Below are positions 37,131 through 48,141 of a stretch of DNA of 64,000 nt, in pieces. Within the stretch, counting starts at the first letter, position 1. Each line of letters begins with the position of its first letter. The notes beneath the pieces were generated by a model. That model saw only the letters and a program-made list of their open reading frames with translations, was not told where the DNA came from and did not search any database. This stretch comes from Marsupella aquatica (lineage: Eukaryota > Marchantiophyta): NCBI GenBank assembly GCA_973895155.1, contig OZ316892.1, forward strand, positions 13,082,001 through 13,146,000, in the 5' to 3' direction. A program made the position numbers and the translations under genes.

Positions 37131-37799
37131 CAAGGACTAGTGTATTTCAAACGGTACTTGATTCTCATCTTCAACTGCAGGCCATTCTTTTTGAGCCCTA
37201 GCTTGAGAGGGAACGGGGTGACAATGATGTCTCAAGTGAGATTGAGGAAATTTGTGAAGTCTCTCAAGAAATGCCAAGAAACAGACGGGAGAGAACAATT
37301 GGAGGAGAGGGAGCAAGACAAGAAAGAACGATTGGAGGAGAGGAAGCAGGGTACGAAAGAAAGGAACATGGGCAAAAAACGGAGACTGAGAGAGAAGAAA
37401 CAGTGGTTAAAGGAAAGAGAGACAGATGCAATGAATGACTTCCACTTTTTATCACATGTACTGCCGAGGAATACCTTCATTTTCTTTTGGGAAAACAGCC
37501 AATGCACAAGCCACAATCCAGGAGCATTAAGGAGTTTCCCCCTTTATGGGGGTTATGGCTATTGCCATATAGAAGTCGGAGTGAGAAACTCAAGTGATTT
37601 GTGAGAGTATAATCCTTTCCCTAAATGCATCTGCTGCACATTGCAGTGATAAGGTGCAACTATTAACTCGAGCACACTTGTGTAGAGAGTGGTTTAAGAG
37701 GTACCTTAGTCTGAAGGCAATACTTCCTTAGTAGTATCTACAACTGGTGGAAGCCCACATCCTTGATCACCAATTGTGATCTTGAAGTGAACATTCTGA

Positions 37800-38335
37800 T
37801 TTAACGCGAGAAAGTTGGAGTGCCGATTTGCCGGCATGACAATGACAAGAAAAAAATTTGGGCAGTTCAAGCAGTGCGTAACAGCATCATGGGTTCTACT
37901 TTAATGGCCACCATTGCTATCCTCTTGAGTTCAGGCGTGGCAGCCTTCGTGGCTAGCATTTACAAGGCCAAAAACCTATTAGCACCTCCACATTTGGATT
38001 GGAGAGTTCTGGTTACCTAATTGTGACATATCTTTTTCTCGTGATGGGCTTCCTATTTGCTTTCCTCTGCTATGTCCAATCGGTCAGGTACACCAATCAT
38101 GTGAACTTTCTCGTCAACATCCCTATACAACAACAGTTCACACCTGATTATGCAGCAGATGTCCTAGAGAGGGCTGCAAATTTCTACACCATTGGGACGA
38201 GGGCTTTAAATATACATGTCCATTCCACTTCTATTTTGGCTCGTTGGCCCTGTTTCCTTGATTCTTGCTATCCACTGTTTTCCTCATCCCTATCTTGACC
38301 CTGCTTGATACAGCTCAGGAGTTTAAAGCCATTGC
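37800..38335 (+). pseudogene. DUF599 plant membrane protein, frameshifted pseudogene
   Basis: The sequence encodes blocks characteristic of plant DUF599 proteins: NDKKKIWAVQAVRNSIMGST, then LMATIAILLSSGVAAFVAS; in a second frame LCYVQSVRYTNHVNFLVNIP and YAADVLERAANFYTIGTRA; in a third frame PLLFWLVGPVSLILAIHC; and in a fourth segment FLIPILTLLDTAQEFK. Frame changes fall near 37815, 38010, 38210 and 38275, so at least three or four disruptions separate blocks that are continuous in intact members. The N-terminal part is missing or unrecognisable. The function of the family is unknown. It lies less than 700 bp from the kinase pseudogene in the same orientation. Confidence 0.85.
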
Positions 38336-38339
38336 ACTT

Positions 38340-40690
38340 GAGAATTGTTCTTCTCAGGCTGAGACCCAACTTTTCCCACGGAGCTCCTCTCAAGCACCTC
38401 TACACCCACAAATCTGTAGTGTTTGGTTCGGCAAGGGTTTTCTCGACCTGTTTTGTCTTTTACAGTAGAAATCATTCTGGGCTGTTTTGGTAGTGATGTT
38501 TCTTCAAAATCTCTTTGAAGATATCGGCACTCTCTTCCTGCCCGGAAAGATTGTCCTCCTGAAGTGATCCAAAGCTGACGGAAGTATCTCATGACAGTCC
38601 ATCATGTCGTGCATTATTTGTTTTCATTAGCACATATTTATACTATAGTCATGATTAGGGTTCTCTTGAACGCCTCAAAAATCAGGAAAGGTAACCTGTT
38701 CAAAACTGTCCAGTGCAAATGGAAATTCATATTGAAATCAAAGCAATGAAACACACTCCTGGCAAATACAGTTGTTACAGAAAAAAGGGGCAAAAAAAAA
38801 AAACTAGAAAGTTGGCAAAGGTTGGATGGACTTGCTCAAAACATTGATGTCTTAGGTATTCCCTTCGGGGGTTAGACTAAAACACATCAATCTTTGTACT
38901 TTAGTGTCGTCCATTTATCAATAATTTGACGTCTAAATAAAGGACGGATGATACTGTAAATTGGAACATCTTCAGTGACAATGTAATTAAAAGCTGTTGT
39001 ATGGATAGAGGAGTACCACAGGAAAGTCAAAAACCCTTTGGCTACTATGGACAAAGGAAGGCCAAAGGAGCATAAGAAACACTTTACTCTAAAGTTTTGC
39101 ATGGATTGTATGAATTGTTATATGGACTCTATTAAATGGACTCTATGGACAGAGTCCCAAGGAACCATGAATAAAGTTTTCAATGAAGTTGAACCTATCC
39201 TAACTACCTTACAACCCACTACATTCAAAATATTCCATTTAATCTTTGTCCTCTCATCTCCATATTCAAACTTATTCCAATATGCAACTATTCATCACTC
39301 TAACTTGTTGAATATCATTGAGCTCACACAACCAAGGGGTACTCTAGCTAATTATATACATAAAAGATAACTAACAAATCTTTAAGTACAGAGTAAAGTA
39401 CTGTTTGCAAGGCATTGTGTGATACAATGGCTCAAAGGAACAAGTGTTAGCTTGAGTTTTGAGAGGCTATTATTGCCCTAACAAGACCTAGATACACTTA
39501 AAGGCCTAAGAAATTTTACTCATTTTATTGAGCTATTCCAAGTTTTGGGAGGCTATTACTACCCTTAATGCTTTTGTGACAGGGACGTAATTACACCTAA
39601 AGGCCTGTTAAATTTTCAGTTCTACTCATTTTAATCAAAGTAAGGAGAATTTTTCATATTGAGCTGATCCAAGTTTTGAGAGTCTATTATTGCCCTTAAT
39701 GCTCTTGTAACAGGACCTAGATAGACTGAAAGGCCCAAGAGATTTTAATCGTACTCATTAGTCAAAGTAAGGGGAATTTTCATATGGAGCTGATCTAAAT
39801 CTGCACCGTGCCTTCTTCTCCAAACAATGCCCCTGAAAATGACCAAACAGAAAATTTAGGAGGTGATGAAATGTAATGAGAAATTTACTCCAGCATTCAA
39901 TGGAAAAAAGGCTTTCACACAAAGCAACCTCCTTCAATCCATGGTGGAGTCAGTCAGTCAGTCAGCAGAGCTGCAGAGCGTGGCACGAATTGTCGAGAAA
40001 CCTCCAAACACAAAAACAGAAAAGTTGTGGAATTGATCATTTCACGACACAGAAACCCCGTCCCAGTTTCGATCGACCGACGCTGGAGGTCATGACCAGA
40101 GCGTGACACGAATGGTCGAGAAAGCAATCTCAGGTTCCCAGAACAGGTAGGAGCTCCGCAGGCAGGTCGGGCATTTGACGTTTCGCTCCCATGTTCCCTG
40201 TTTTGTTTGTCATTTGCCGTTGCTCGTTTGTAGCACACTGTCGCTGGCTCTAAAGAATGGAATGAAATCAAGTTTAGACGGTCAGATCTCCCAATTGGGG
40301 CAAGGGACAAGGAGGTTCAAAGAGGTCTTGTGAATGGAATGAATTGAGTTTGAAATGGGTCAGATCTCCAATTGGGGCAAGGGACAAGGAGGTACAAAGC
40401 GACGTAAGGCCTGAAATCAGGAGGATGAAAAACTGAAGCTACGAAACCTAATGCGTGTAAGAGTGAGGGACAAAGACGTAGTCAGTGAGCTTGCTTTCAC
40501 TGATTTTTGATCGGGGAGTGAGGATGTAAGGAGATTCCGACCGAAATTGAAAGTGGAAGGCAATGCTTATTGATTAATAGTTCTAGAGCAGATCCTGTTA
40601 AAGAAGGCCTGCGTGAGGAGGCCAGATCGGGTGTTTTGGCTTGACGGTTCTGACAGTCGGGAGGCAGCAGGAAGGAAGGCGGAAGGACGG
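38340..40690. other. Intergenic region, no gene seen
   Basis: AT-rich sequence with short, unsupported frames. The phrase GGGCAATAATAG-like/TTGCCCTTAATGC-like with AAGTTTTGAGAG recurs around 39460, 39540 and 39670, a diverged short repeat. A duplicated segment around 40255-40400 (GGAATGAAATCAAGTTTAGA-like, then CCAATTGGGGCAAGGGACAAGGAGGT) precedes the YIPF gene. Confidence 0.55.
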
Positions 40691-40702
40691 AAGACACCAA
40701 AG

Positions 40703-43521
40703 ATGTCAACTGGATACACGAGCTTAGGGTCTGAGGCCGCGGTGACCGGATCTGTTCCGGTATGTTCAACTGGTTCTGTCGACCTGTCTGTTTTTAACTA
40801 TCTTGTTTCATTCCTCAATGTGCGCATCTTTCTCTCGCCAACTCAGATCTGATCGGAGCAGTGGACGGGGACATTTAATGTTTCCATTGGGTCTGTGGGT
40901 TGTGAAAGTGCATCCTATATTCTTCGTTCACGTTTCTTTACTCCCTTTGATGGAATTTGTATCTAAACAGAAGCACAGCTTACGAGTGTGGAATTCGATC
41001 TTATTATTATCTTGGTCGGACACCTACGGGAGCAGTATACTAATGGGTGATCCTGGCAGTTCCCGAATACTCTGTCGAGAAAATAGGGCTCGGCATACAA
41101 TATGTCTTGTCAATGCATTTAAAATTTTGTACATGTTGAAAACCGAACAGCGAGCTTCAAATTTTAATCACGGCCGAAATCAATTGTGTTCGGTTTTACT
41201 ACAGCTCAGAGCCTTTTAGATCTGATTCGTACTTGTTCACCGGTTGTCTTCGGTGACGTGGCTTCCTTCTGCGGAGTGCGCGTTCGGACGTCTGTCGGTT
41301 TCTTTCAAACTTCTGCTTCGCCAAAGCTTCCCTGATGGCCCACGCGAGCTACCGTGAGAAAGCACTGGAACTAATTGCGTCTCTACTTTCCATGGAATGT
41401 GCAGGTTGCAGCTGGCCCCTCACATGTTTTGCAATTTCAAGGTATTTTTCTGTCCCGTCCAATTTGAGTTTCATCTCATCTGCGATGTCATTGCTGAAAC
41501 GCCGTATCTTTCTTGAAATGCATCTCTTCCTAGTTCTCGTAGTTTCTCTTCTTCGTTATATGTCTGTCATCTTGAATGTGCGAACGCATGTGCTCAATTC
41601 TGAGCCTTTCCAGAGTTACTGGAACTCATCTTTGTTTTTCCCTGGAGCAGCTGCACGCTATGTGCAGGCATTTAGCTGAAAGCTTTATAGATCCGTTGTA
41701 AAACAGACCTGTGAAGCTGTTTAAGCTTTTTTTTTCCGTGGTCTTCTTAGTTCATATGTAATAGCTCATTTCTCAGAGTTGGTACATGTTCTTTTGCTAA
41801 AATGTGACTGATACTAATCATTTGTTAGGTTTATAGTTGGCTTATAGACATACAATAGTCGGATCTAAACACATGAGAGCAAAGCAACAGCATCAGTTGA
41901 TAACCATAAAATTATTGTAGAATCCAATTTACAGACATTCCCCCCCAGTGACGCTCGAGGGAAACTCACAGGTTCATTTCAGCCTCCTCGTGATGCCGAC
42001 GGTATGCAATCTATGACCCATTGTTACGCTAACTTGAGAACGCCTTTCCCTTCTAAATTAGTATTTGTCTCAAGCAAAGTAGCTATGCCCTTATGCTCAT
42101 CGTGCCTTGGCATTCCTTGATTAGAGTTGTGAACTTTTCATATTCTGTTTTGCACCCTCTGGTGGAGAGCAAGTAGCTTGAGTCCTCTCCTTGATTTGTC
42201 TCGGGACAATTGAAGGTCGTATTGAGGTTGAATTTCTTTCTTACTGGTGGGAAACCTATTTTGATGTGTCAGACACGTTCTCAAAGCCGGCACCTGGAGC
42301 AGCAGGGAGTGCAGCGGCGCCGGCATCTGGCTTCGTGGCCTTCTTCAGTGTACATGCATATCGACCATATTTCAACGTGGACACATCAGATGTGGTGCAA
42401 AGAATCTTTGATTCGGTTTTTCCTTTCAGAGGGGACTTCGTGGAGAAAACAAGCCACAACCCTGACATGTCAGTTCCCTAACCCCCGGCCCCCTTGTCTG
42501 ATTCTTTTATAAATGGTGGGATCCAGATTGTTAGTATGTGAAGTCGTACTGAGGGGTGGATGAGCAATGTCTTGTGAAGATACTTGACTTATTAGTCAGT
42601 GTTGTTGCCTTCTCAACACCTATTGTTGTAACAGCCAAGGATTGCTGCAAAATGCTTGCTGTGAATAGGACTGTTGATAGCTCTGTTCAGATGCATGTAA
42701 GCCATGCGCTGTGTAACGGAGTGATCAATAGAAGGCGGAGGAGAAATTATGGAAATGGTTGTATTGTTCCAATTTGACGAGAGCCTTGGAGTGTTTGTTC
42801 TGTAGGTATGGGCCTTTTTGGATCTGCTCAACCTTGGTCTTTTTGACAGCAGCTCTAGGCAATTTGGCAGCCTATCTGGCACACAAGACGAGTGCAGGTG
42901 GCAGTGCTTGGCACTACGATATCAATACAGTGACATGGTCAGCAGGCTTATTCTATGGTTATGTTGGAATTGTACCCTTGGCACTGTATTTCCTGCTTAA
43001 GTACTTGGGTGTTACCTCAGGGCTTGTGCAGCTTTGGTGCTTATATGGCTACTCTCTCTTTGTCTTCATTCCAGCCTCAGTAAGTTTTGAATAACCCTCA
43101 CCAAATGCTGCATTATTCTAGCTGAGGCTCTCAAAGAGATGTTATTGTTTTGTTGCCCTGGAATTCTGTAATTTGCGCTCATAGGAAATTTTGTGGCTGT
43201 AACGCAGCGTTGACAGTGTACTGTCCGGGTCAAACCTCGTTCTCCTCTTTTCATGCAAATATCTATCTGCGCTGATACATGTGCATGCTTGTCCAGTTCT
43301 TTTCTGCAGTGCCAGTCGAAATTGTCCGCTGGGGTGCAGTGGGTACTGCAGGAGTGATGTCAGCAGCGTTTTTATCTCTGAACATTCGATCTCACATTAA
43401 AACCGCAAGTGAAAGGTGGTTTCTGATTGTGGTTGGGTCTGCAGTTGTACAATTAGGCTTGGCTTTAGTTGTGAAGTTGTATTTTTTCACCTTCTTTTAT
43501 CAGGACAAATTACCCGGCTAA
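40703..43521 (+). CDS. Yip1-family Golgi membrane protein (YIPF1/2-like)
   Basis: Polytopic protein of the Yip1 family, which works with Rab GTPases in ER-Golgi and Golgi traffic. Exons: 40703-40759, 41405-41441, 41921-42001, 42273-42468, 42806-43079 and 43297-43521, totalling 870 nt (289 residues) with all phases matched. The start MSTGYTSLGSEAAVTGSVP is followed by a strong GTATGT donor. The family N-terminal motif SNLQTFPPS spans the start of exon 3. Then come AYRPYFNVDTSDVVQRIFDS, VFPFRGDFVEKTSHNPDMYG, GPFWICSTLVFLTAALGNLA, YDINTVTWSAGLFYGYVGIV, PLALYFLLKYL, LVQLWCLYGYSLFVFIPA and VPVEIVRWGAVGTAGVMSAA, giving about five membrane segments. The tiny 37-nt exon 2 rests on phase and sense alone and is the weakest part. 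A large first intron (645 bp) is typical of plant housekeeping genes. Confidence 0.93.
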
Positions 43522-43723
43522 GATGTCCCTGCTCAGAGTGGGCAACCGTGTGCATTTTATCCTTCGGAACGAGGGCCTCATTATGATTTCTTGCTGTCCT
43601 AGCTTTGTATTTTTACGAAGTAGGATTTGCAGAGAAATAGTGCACCTTACATGGTGTCTTGTAAACAACTGATTGGGATTGGGGTCAGGCCAATTACTAG
43701 AGAATTCTTCTGCAGTTCAGCTC

Positions 43724-43729
43724 AATAAA
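43724..43729 (+). terminator. Polyadenylation signal AATAAA of the YIPF gene
   Basis: AATAAA lies about 200 bp after the stop at 43521, in T-rich context, a normal plant spacing. Confidence 0.5.
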
Positions 43730-44686
43730 TCTGGAACCTAGATTACGAGGCTAGTTCAAAAAGTCTTCATAATAGAGGAGGTCTATTCTCTGAGTTCAAA
43801 AAGTCTTGATAGTACAGAAGGTCTATTCGTTGTCTGATGTGGTGATATTCTGAGCTGCATTTGCAATTAAACTGCTCTTTCACTGTTTATTAGTCAAAAC
43901 CGTCGTCACCCCAAGCTACGTTGTATTTTAGGGCTACCTGAACCACAAATGAATGTCTTTATTGAGGAACCGGTCCAAATGGCATGGATAGGATGGTGAC
44001 AGAAAACTCTTGTTAACATCTACAGTGGTTGTTCCTGGCCATAAATGATTGTGTCTATCGAAGGTAGTGAGTTCGGACGCCAGACTTGGAATTTCTTCTT
44101 GAAAATACTTGCTTACGTAGGTTGGTTTGGTAGATTGTTAGCGAGGTACTATGTTATCCTGGTGGCGACTGCTTGTTCTACGTTGGGTGAGAGCTTGATT
44201 ATTCTTTTGTTCCATCTTTTGCCTTGTGCTGTCATCGGGAAGGCAGTCCTTGACGTCTGAGAAGGCTGCCTTGTGCTTCTTACCCAGTTGTGTTGGTCGT
44301 GGTCGGGCAACATCAGCCCTTTTCCATAATTTGTGCTTCAGACATTCATGGGAGCAAATTTCTTTACTCTCGAACCGGAGCAGTCTTCTTCTGGCCATGC
44401 TGTCGATTCCACTGTAATAAAGAGGCCTGTCATTCTTGATCGCTGCTAACAGACTAATCGGAACACGGGTGTACGGACACGTCTATGAGATCAAATTCCT
44501 TTAGGAGGGCACCAATTGATAGATTTTATAAGTCGTGCTCATGAAGCGACCCAAGTTGGAGAGACCTGTTCAAAAGATTTCTGTCCTTGAAACACTCAAA
44601 AGGATGATATGGCTTGCCACGGAATCGGGCATGTGAGTGCTTAACGCAGATCTGCATGCAGCGATTGTCTTGTTCCGTCCCCTCTT

Positions 44687-44880
44687 CAACTCAGCCTACT
44701 GTAAAGGGATCGATGCTGGCTGAAAAGGAGATCTAGTCTAGATCAGTCTCTTGGTAGGACTGTTTAGGTAGCCGCAAGGGACAACTCAGCCTACTCTAAA
44801 GGAATCGATGCCTGGCTGAAAAGGAGATCTAGTCTAGATCAGTCTCTTGATAGTACTGTTTAAGTAACCGCAAGGGACAG
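44687..44880. repeat. 95-bp tandem duplication
   Basis: CAACTCAGCCTACTGTAAAG begins one copy at 44687 and its near-identical partner begins at 44782. Both include GGAGATCTAGTCTAGATCAG and end in CCGCAAGGGACA. The unit contains the palindrome AGATCTAGTCTAGATC. Confidence 0.93.
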
Positions 44881-45121
44881 GGATACTGCTACACTCATTC
44901 TCCCTCACAGTCCACGCGAGCCATCTATCACCTTCATTGCAAATAAAAGATGCAATCACCATCACGCATGGCTGAGTTTGCAAGGAAATTTGCTGGAAGG
45001 AATGCCCTGGGCCATTTCCAATCATTGTACGACTCGAAGTGAACATCCAACACAAATTTGTTCAACACCCCTTATACGCGTTCATCAACAAATTATGAAG
45101 TGACAATATTGCTATCGGGTG

Positions 45122-45202
45122 TTAGTTCTTTAAAATCGATCTTCAGCCCATCCCAAATTTTTAGTTCTTTAAAATCGATCTTCAGCCCATCCCAAATTTT
45201 TC
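45122..45202. repeat. 39-bp tandem duplication
   Basis: TTAGTTCTTTAAAATCGATC followed by TTCAGCCCATCCCAAATTTT occurs twice, 39 bp apart, without a mismatch. Confidence 0.93.
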
Positions 45203-46119
45203 ATAACCCCTAGTACAATTCCATCACCAGGGTTTTATTGCCAGTCAACAGGGTGACATGAAAGTAACCCATGGCATCATTCGCAACCCTGTGATCACAG
45301 ACAGCTCCAGCAAAGGAAAAAATGTGGACCGTGGAGTGCATGGCCTCCACTGCTAGCTCCTGCCAAGACCAAAGTAAGGTGTGCATGGCCTCCATTGTTG
45401 CACTGCGACTTTGAACCAGCCTTGCTGTTTTGTATGCGTTCGCACATTATTTCCCTCAAGAAACGTCCTTGCCCATGCTGTGCTCATCTTCGCTGGTTGG
45501 AGGAGGAAGGACTCTGGGTCTTGGCATTCGAAGTCTTGATTTCGTCTGTGTTTGAGATCAAGGGGCAGGGCAAATTTTTCCACATCACGAGCAGGTAGTA
45601 AGCAGGTTCTTCTTGTCGTTTGCCTCAATCTTATTCTCCGTAGGTTATTCACAAACCTTCAAAGGTGCTGTGAGTGACTTCGCAGTTCGGAAGGTCACAG
45701 ACAATTGCAAAATAAACGACATTTCTTGCGTTGGCAGGAGGGTCCATGGCTACATTGCTGGACCGGTACACAAGCAAGATATCTAGAGACTGCACTCTCT
45801 GAACTCCCATCAAATTGTATGGACTGCCATCATCAACAACACAAATTAATGGGTCGGGAGCCCATGCCATGTTGTGGCACCAGTTGCTTCCATCCCTCCA
45901 CGCTATGGCTACAATCTCCTGAGTTCAAGATGAGGGTCTGCATTGATTACAGTGAAGTTGAACAACGAGGACCATACGTGGTACAGATGATATCATGAAA
46001 ATAGGGGCTGTTCCATCTTGCTTTCGGTACAGGAGGTATACTGAACCATTCCAATGATTTTGCCCCAATCCTGATTGTCACGTATGTTAAACCCCCCAAT
46101 GAGCCATTCTTGTAAAATT

Positions 46120-46760
46120 TATGAGGATGGCTTTTGCTACGCTTTTGACTTTCGACACCGAGGCAAGTTGTAGCTTAGACTTCTCTTGTTTCAGGAGCAT
46201 TACTTTCTACAACCAGGCAAATTGTAGCTTCTCTTGTTTCAGGAGCAGTACTCCCAAGATAGTTGTGTACTTTTCAGTCGTTACAAAACTGACCTACACT
46301 TCCTAGTTGAGGGGGAGTGTAGGACCAATTGGGGATTGCGGAGGGTGAAGTAGGAGGCCATTTCTTTGTAGTAGTAGGTGTATTAATAATTGTAGTTTCG
46401 TACCATCAAGATTTGTAGGTTGGCCCGGAAACTTTCATGCAAGCCTCTTCGTCTGCAGTCTGTAATAGTATAAGTTGGCACGAAAACTTTCATGTAGCAT
46501 ACTCCTCCCAGTTCATTTGGAGCCTGGCAAATTGGCGAGATACAGCAGGCGAGTGTTTAGATGATTAGTGATAAGAATTGTGAGCGATTGATACTATGGG
46601 GTTTTAGGGCCTCAAACTATCTAGCCAGGGTCTTCGGTTTGAAGAGACATTTTCCCCTCGAACGTTTCTTCCATTTCTTATTTACTCCGTAGATTGGCTT
46701 CTGAAATGCTCGTCTACATTACTCACTGTGGGCTTTCAAGTTATGCTCTGATCTTTCCCA
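46120..46760. mobile_element. Possible Ty1/copia-type LTR remnant
   Basis: At about 46308-46322 the sequence TTGAGGGGGAG is directly followed by TGTAGGACC. A polypurine tract abutting TGT is the usual join between a copia internal region and its 3' LTR. Downstream sequence has short internal duplications (for example AACTTTCATG near 46430 and 46487). No reverse transcriptase, integrase or matching second LTR is visible, so this is a weak call. Confidence 0.25.
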
Positions 46761-48100
46761 CAAGACACCAACTGCAATAAAAACTAGAATAAAACGAACC
46801 CCATAACTGAAACTGCAGTCCCCGTGATGCAGTCTACAGGTACAGACGATACAATACATAGGCATTCCTGGTGTAATCCAAATTTGAGACACTCTCCCTC
46901 CGTATCATAAATTAGTCTTGCAACCTACGGTGGCAACTGTACAGAACCCTGTGGAATCATTCCAATCAATGTAAAGAAATTCTGTGTTAAAAACTATCCA
47001 CTGCTACGACACTGAATGAAAGACTAGAAGGCAATGACGAAGACAAAATCACGTAGAAAACTAATTATTATTTTTCTTGAACGGAAACGAGGAAGAACTA
47101 TTAGTAGACTCCCCCCACCCCAATACTGAAATACATCATAGTAGGGAACCCATTTCAGAGTGAGGCCCCCTAATCCAGTACCCAACTTTTGAAAGATGAA
47201 AGCACGTGCATACAATAGTCTGGAGAATTGATGGCTGTCACTACTTAACATCAGACAAGCAAGGGTCAATTGTAATTATATTTTGATATTGAATGTTTAA
47301 AGCTGAGGTTTACGATACAACAGTGCAGGGCAAGCTTCTCTTCCGCGCATCACCATATTGCAACAAATGAATTGATAAGAGGTCAAATCTAATGTCACCC
47401 TTGCCCTAGCCAGCAAAAATTTTGCTTGATACAACCTGGCTACAACATCTTCTAGTCACCTACAGTTTATCTTATGATTGGCCTGCTGAAGGTTCTCCAG
47501 AGCCTCCACTTGTATTATGAGTATGGTAGAGGGTAGAACGTCTACGGCTCACCAGCCCTTGCTAACAACGGCCAGCAAGCCCTAACCTACCTAAGCTTGG
47601 AATGACTGACCTAACATGTATAAGAAGTCCACTTTTTCAGGTTGCCTCTTCAGTGCTGCCACTTGAAGACAACTACAATGTGGCCAGAGTAAACGGACCA
47701 ACAAGACCAGCTCCCGACTACCCCCTTTTGTTGACTTGTTCTCTTCTACTTGGCCTATTACTGAAACTACACAGGATCAATGCTGGCCAAAGGCCACTCC
47801 TACAACCCAGTCCCTGTTTTCCCCTTGGAGATAATCAATTATGCTCGATATACAGATCCAAAGCCCGTACTGCTTTGAGTGATGTGGCCTACAGGCCCGC
47901 CAAAAATACAGTGCAGTTTGCCATATTCCTCCTCCTAACCATACATCTTTGTTTTGTACACTGTCCCTACTGAATGGAATTGATGGCAGAGACTCCATAA
48001 TATATAGAACACATGACAGGAGACCGTCATAACCATCATCTCCAGAAAAAGTACAAGAGTGAAATATACTCTACTTATCTGCCAGTATCCTCCAATGCTG
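46760..48100. other. Intergenic region before the Pumilio 3' end, no gene seen
   Basis: No conserved frame, tRNA or repeat array is visible. The short plus frame at 47602-47973 has no domain. The minus-strand 3'UTR of the Pumilio gene presumably lies in the right part. Confidence 0.5.
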
Positions 48101-48141
48101 ACGAAGCGAGTTCATTGAGATGTTGAAAGAATACGTCATTA

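Noticed and set aside
37140-37604. 154-codon Lys/Glu-rich frame
   Set aside because: Purine-rich low-complexity sequence directly after a pseudogene. No conserved motif, and the composition alone keeps it open.
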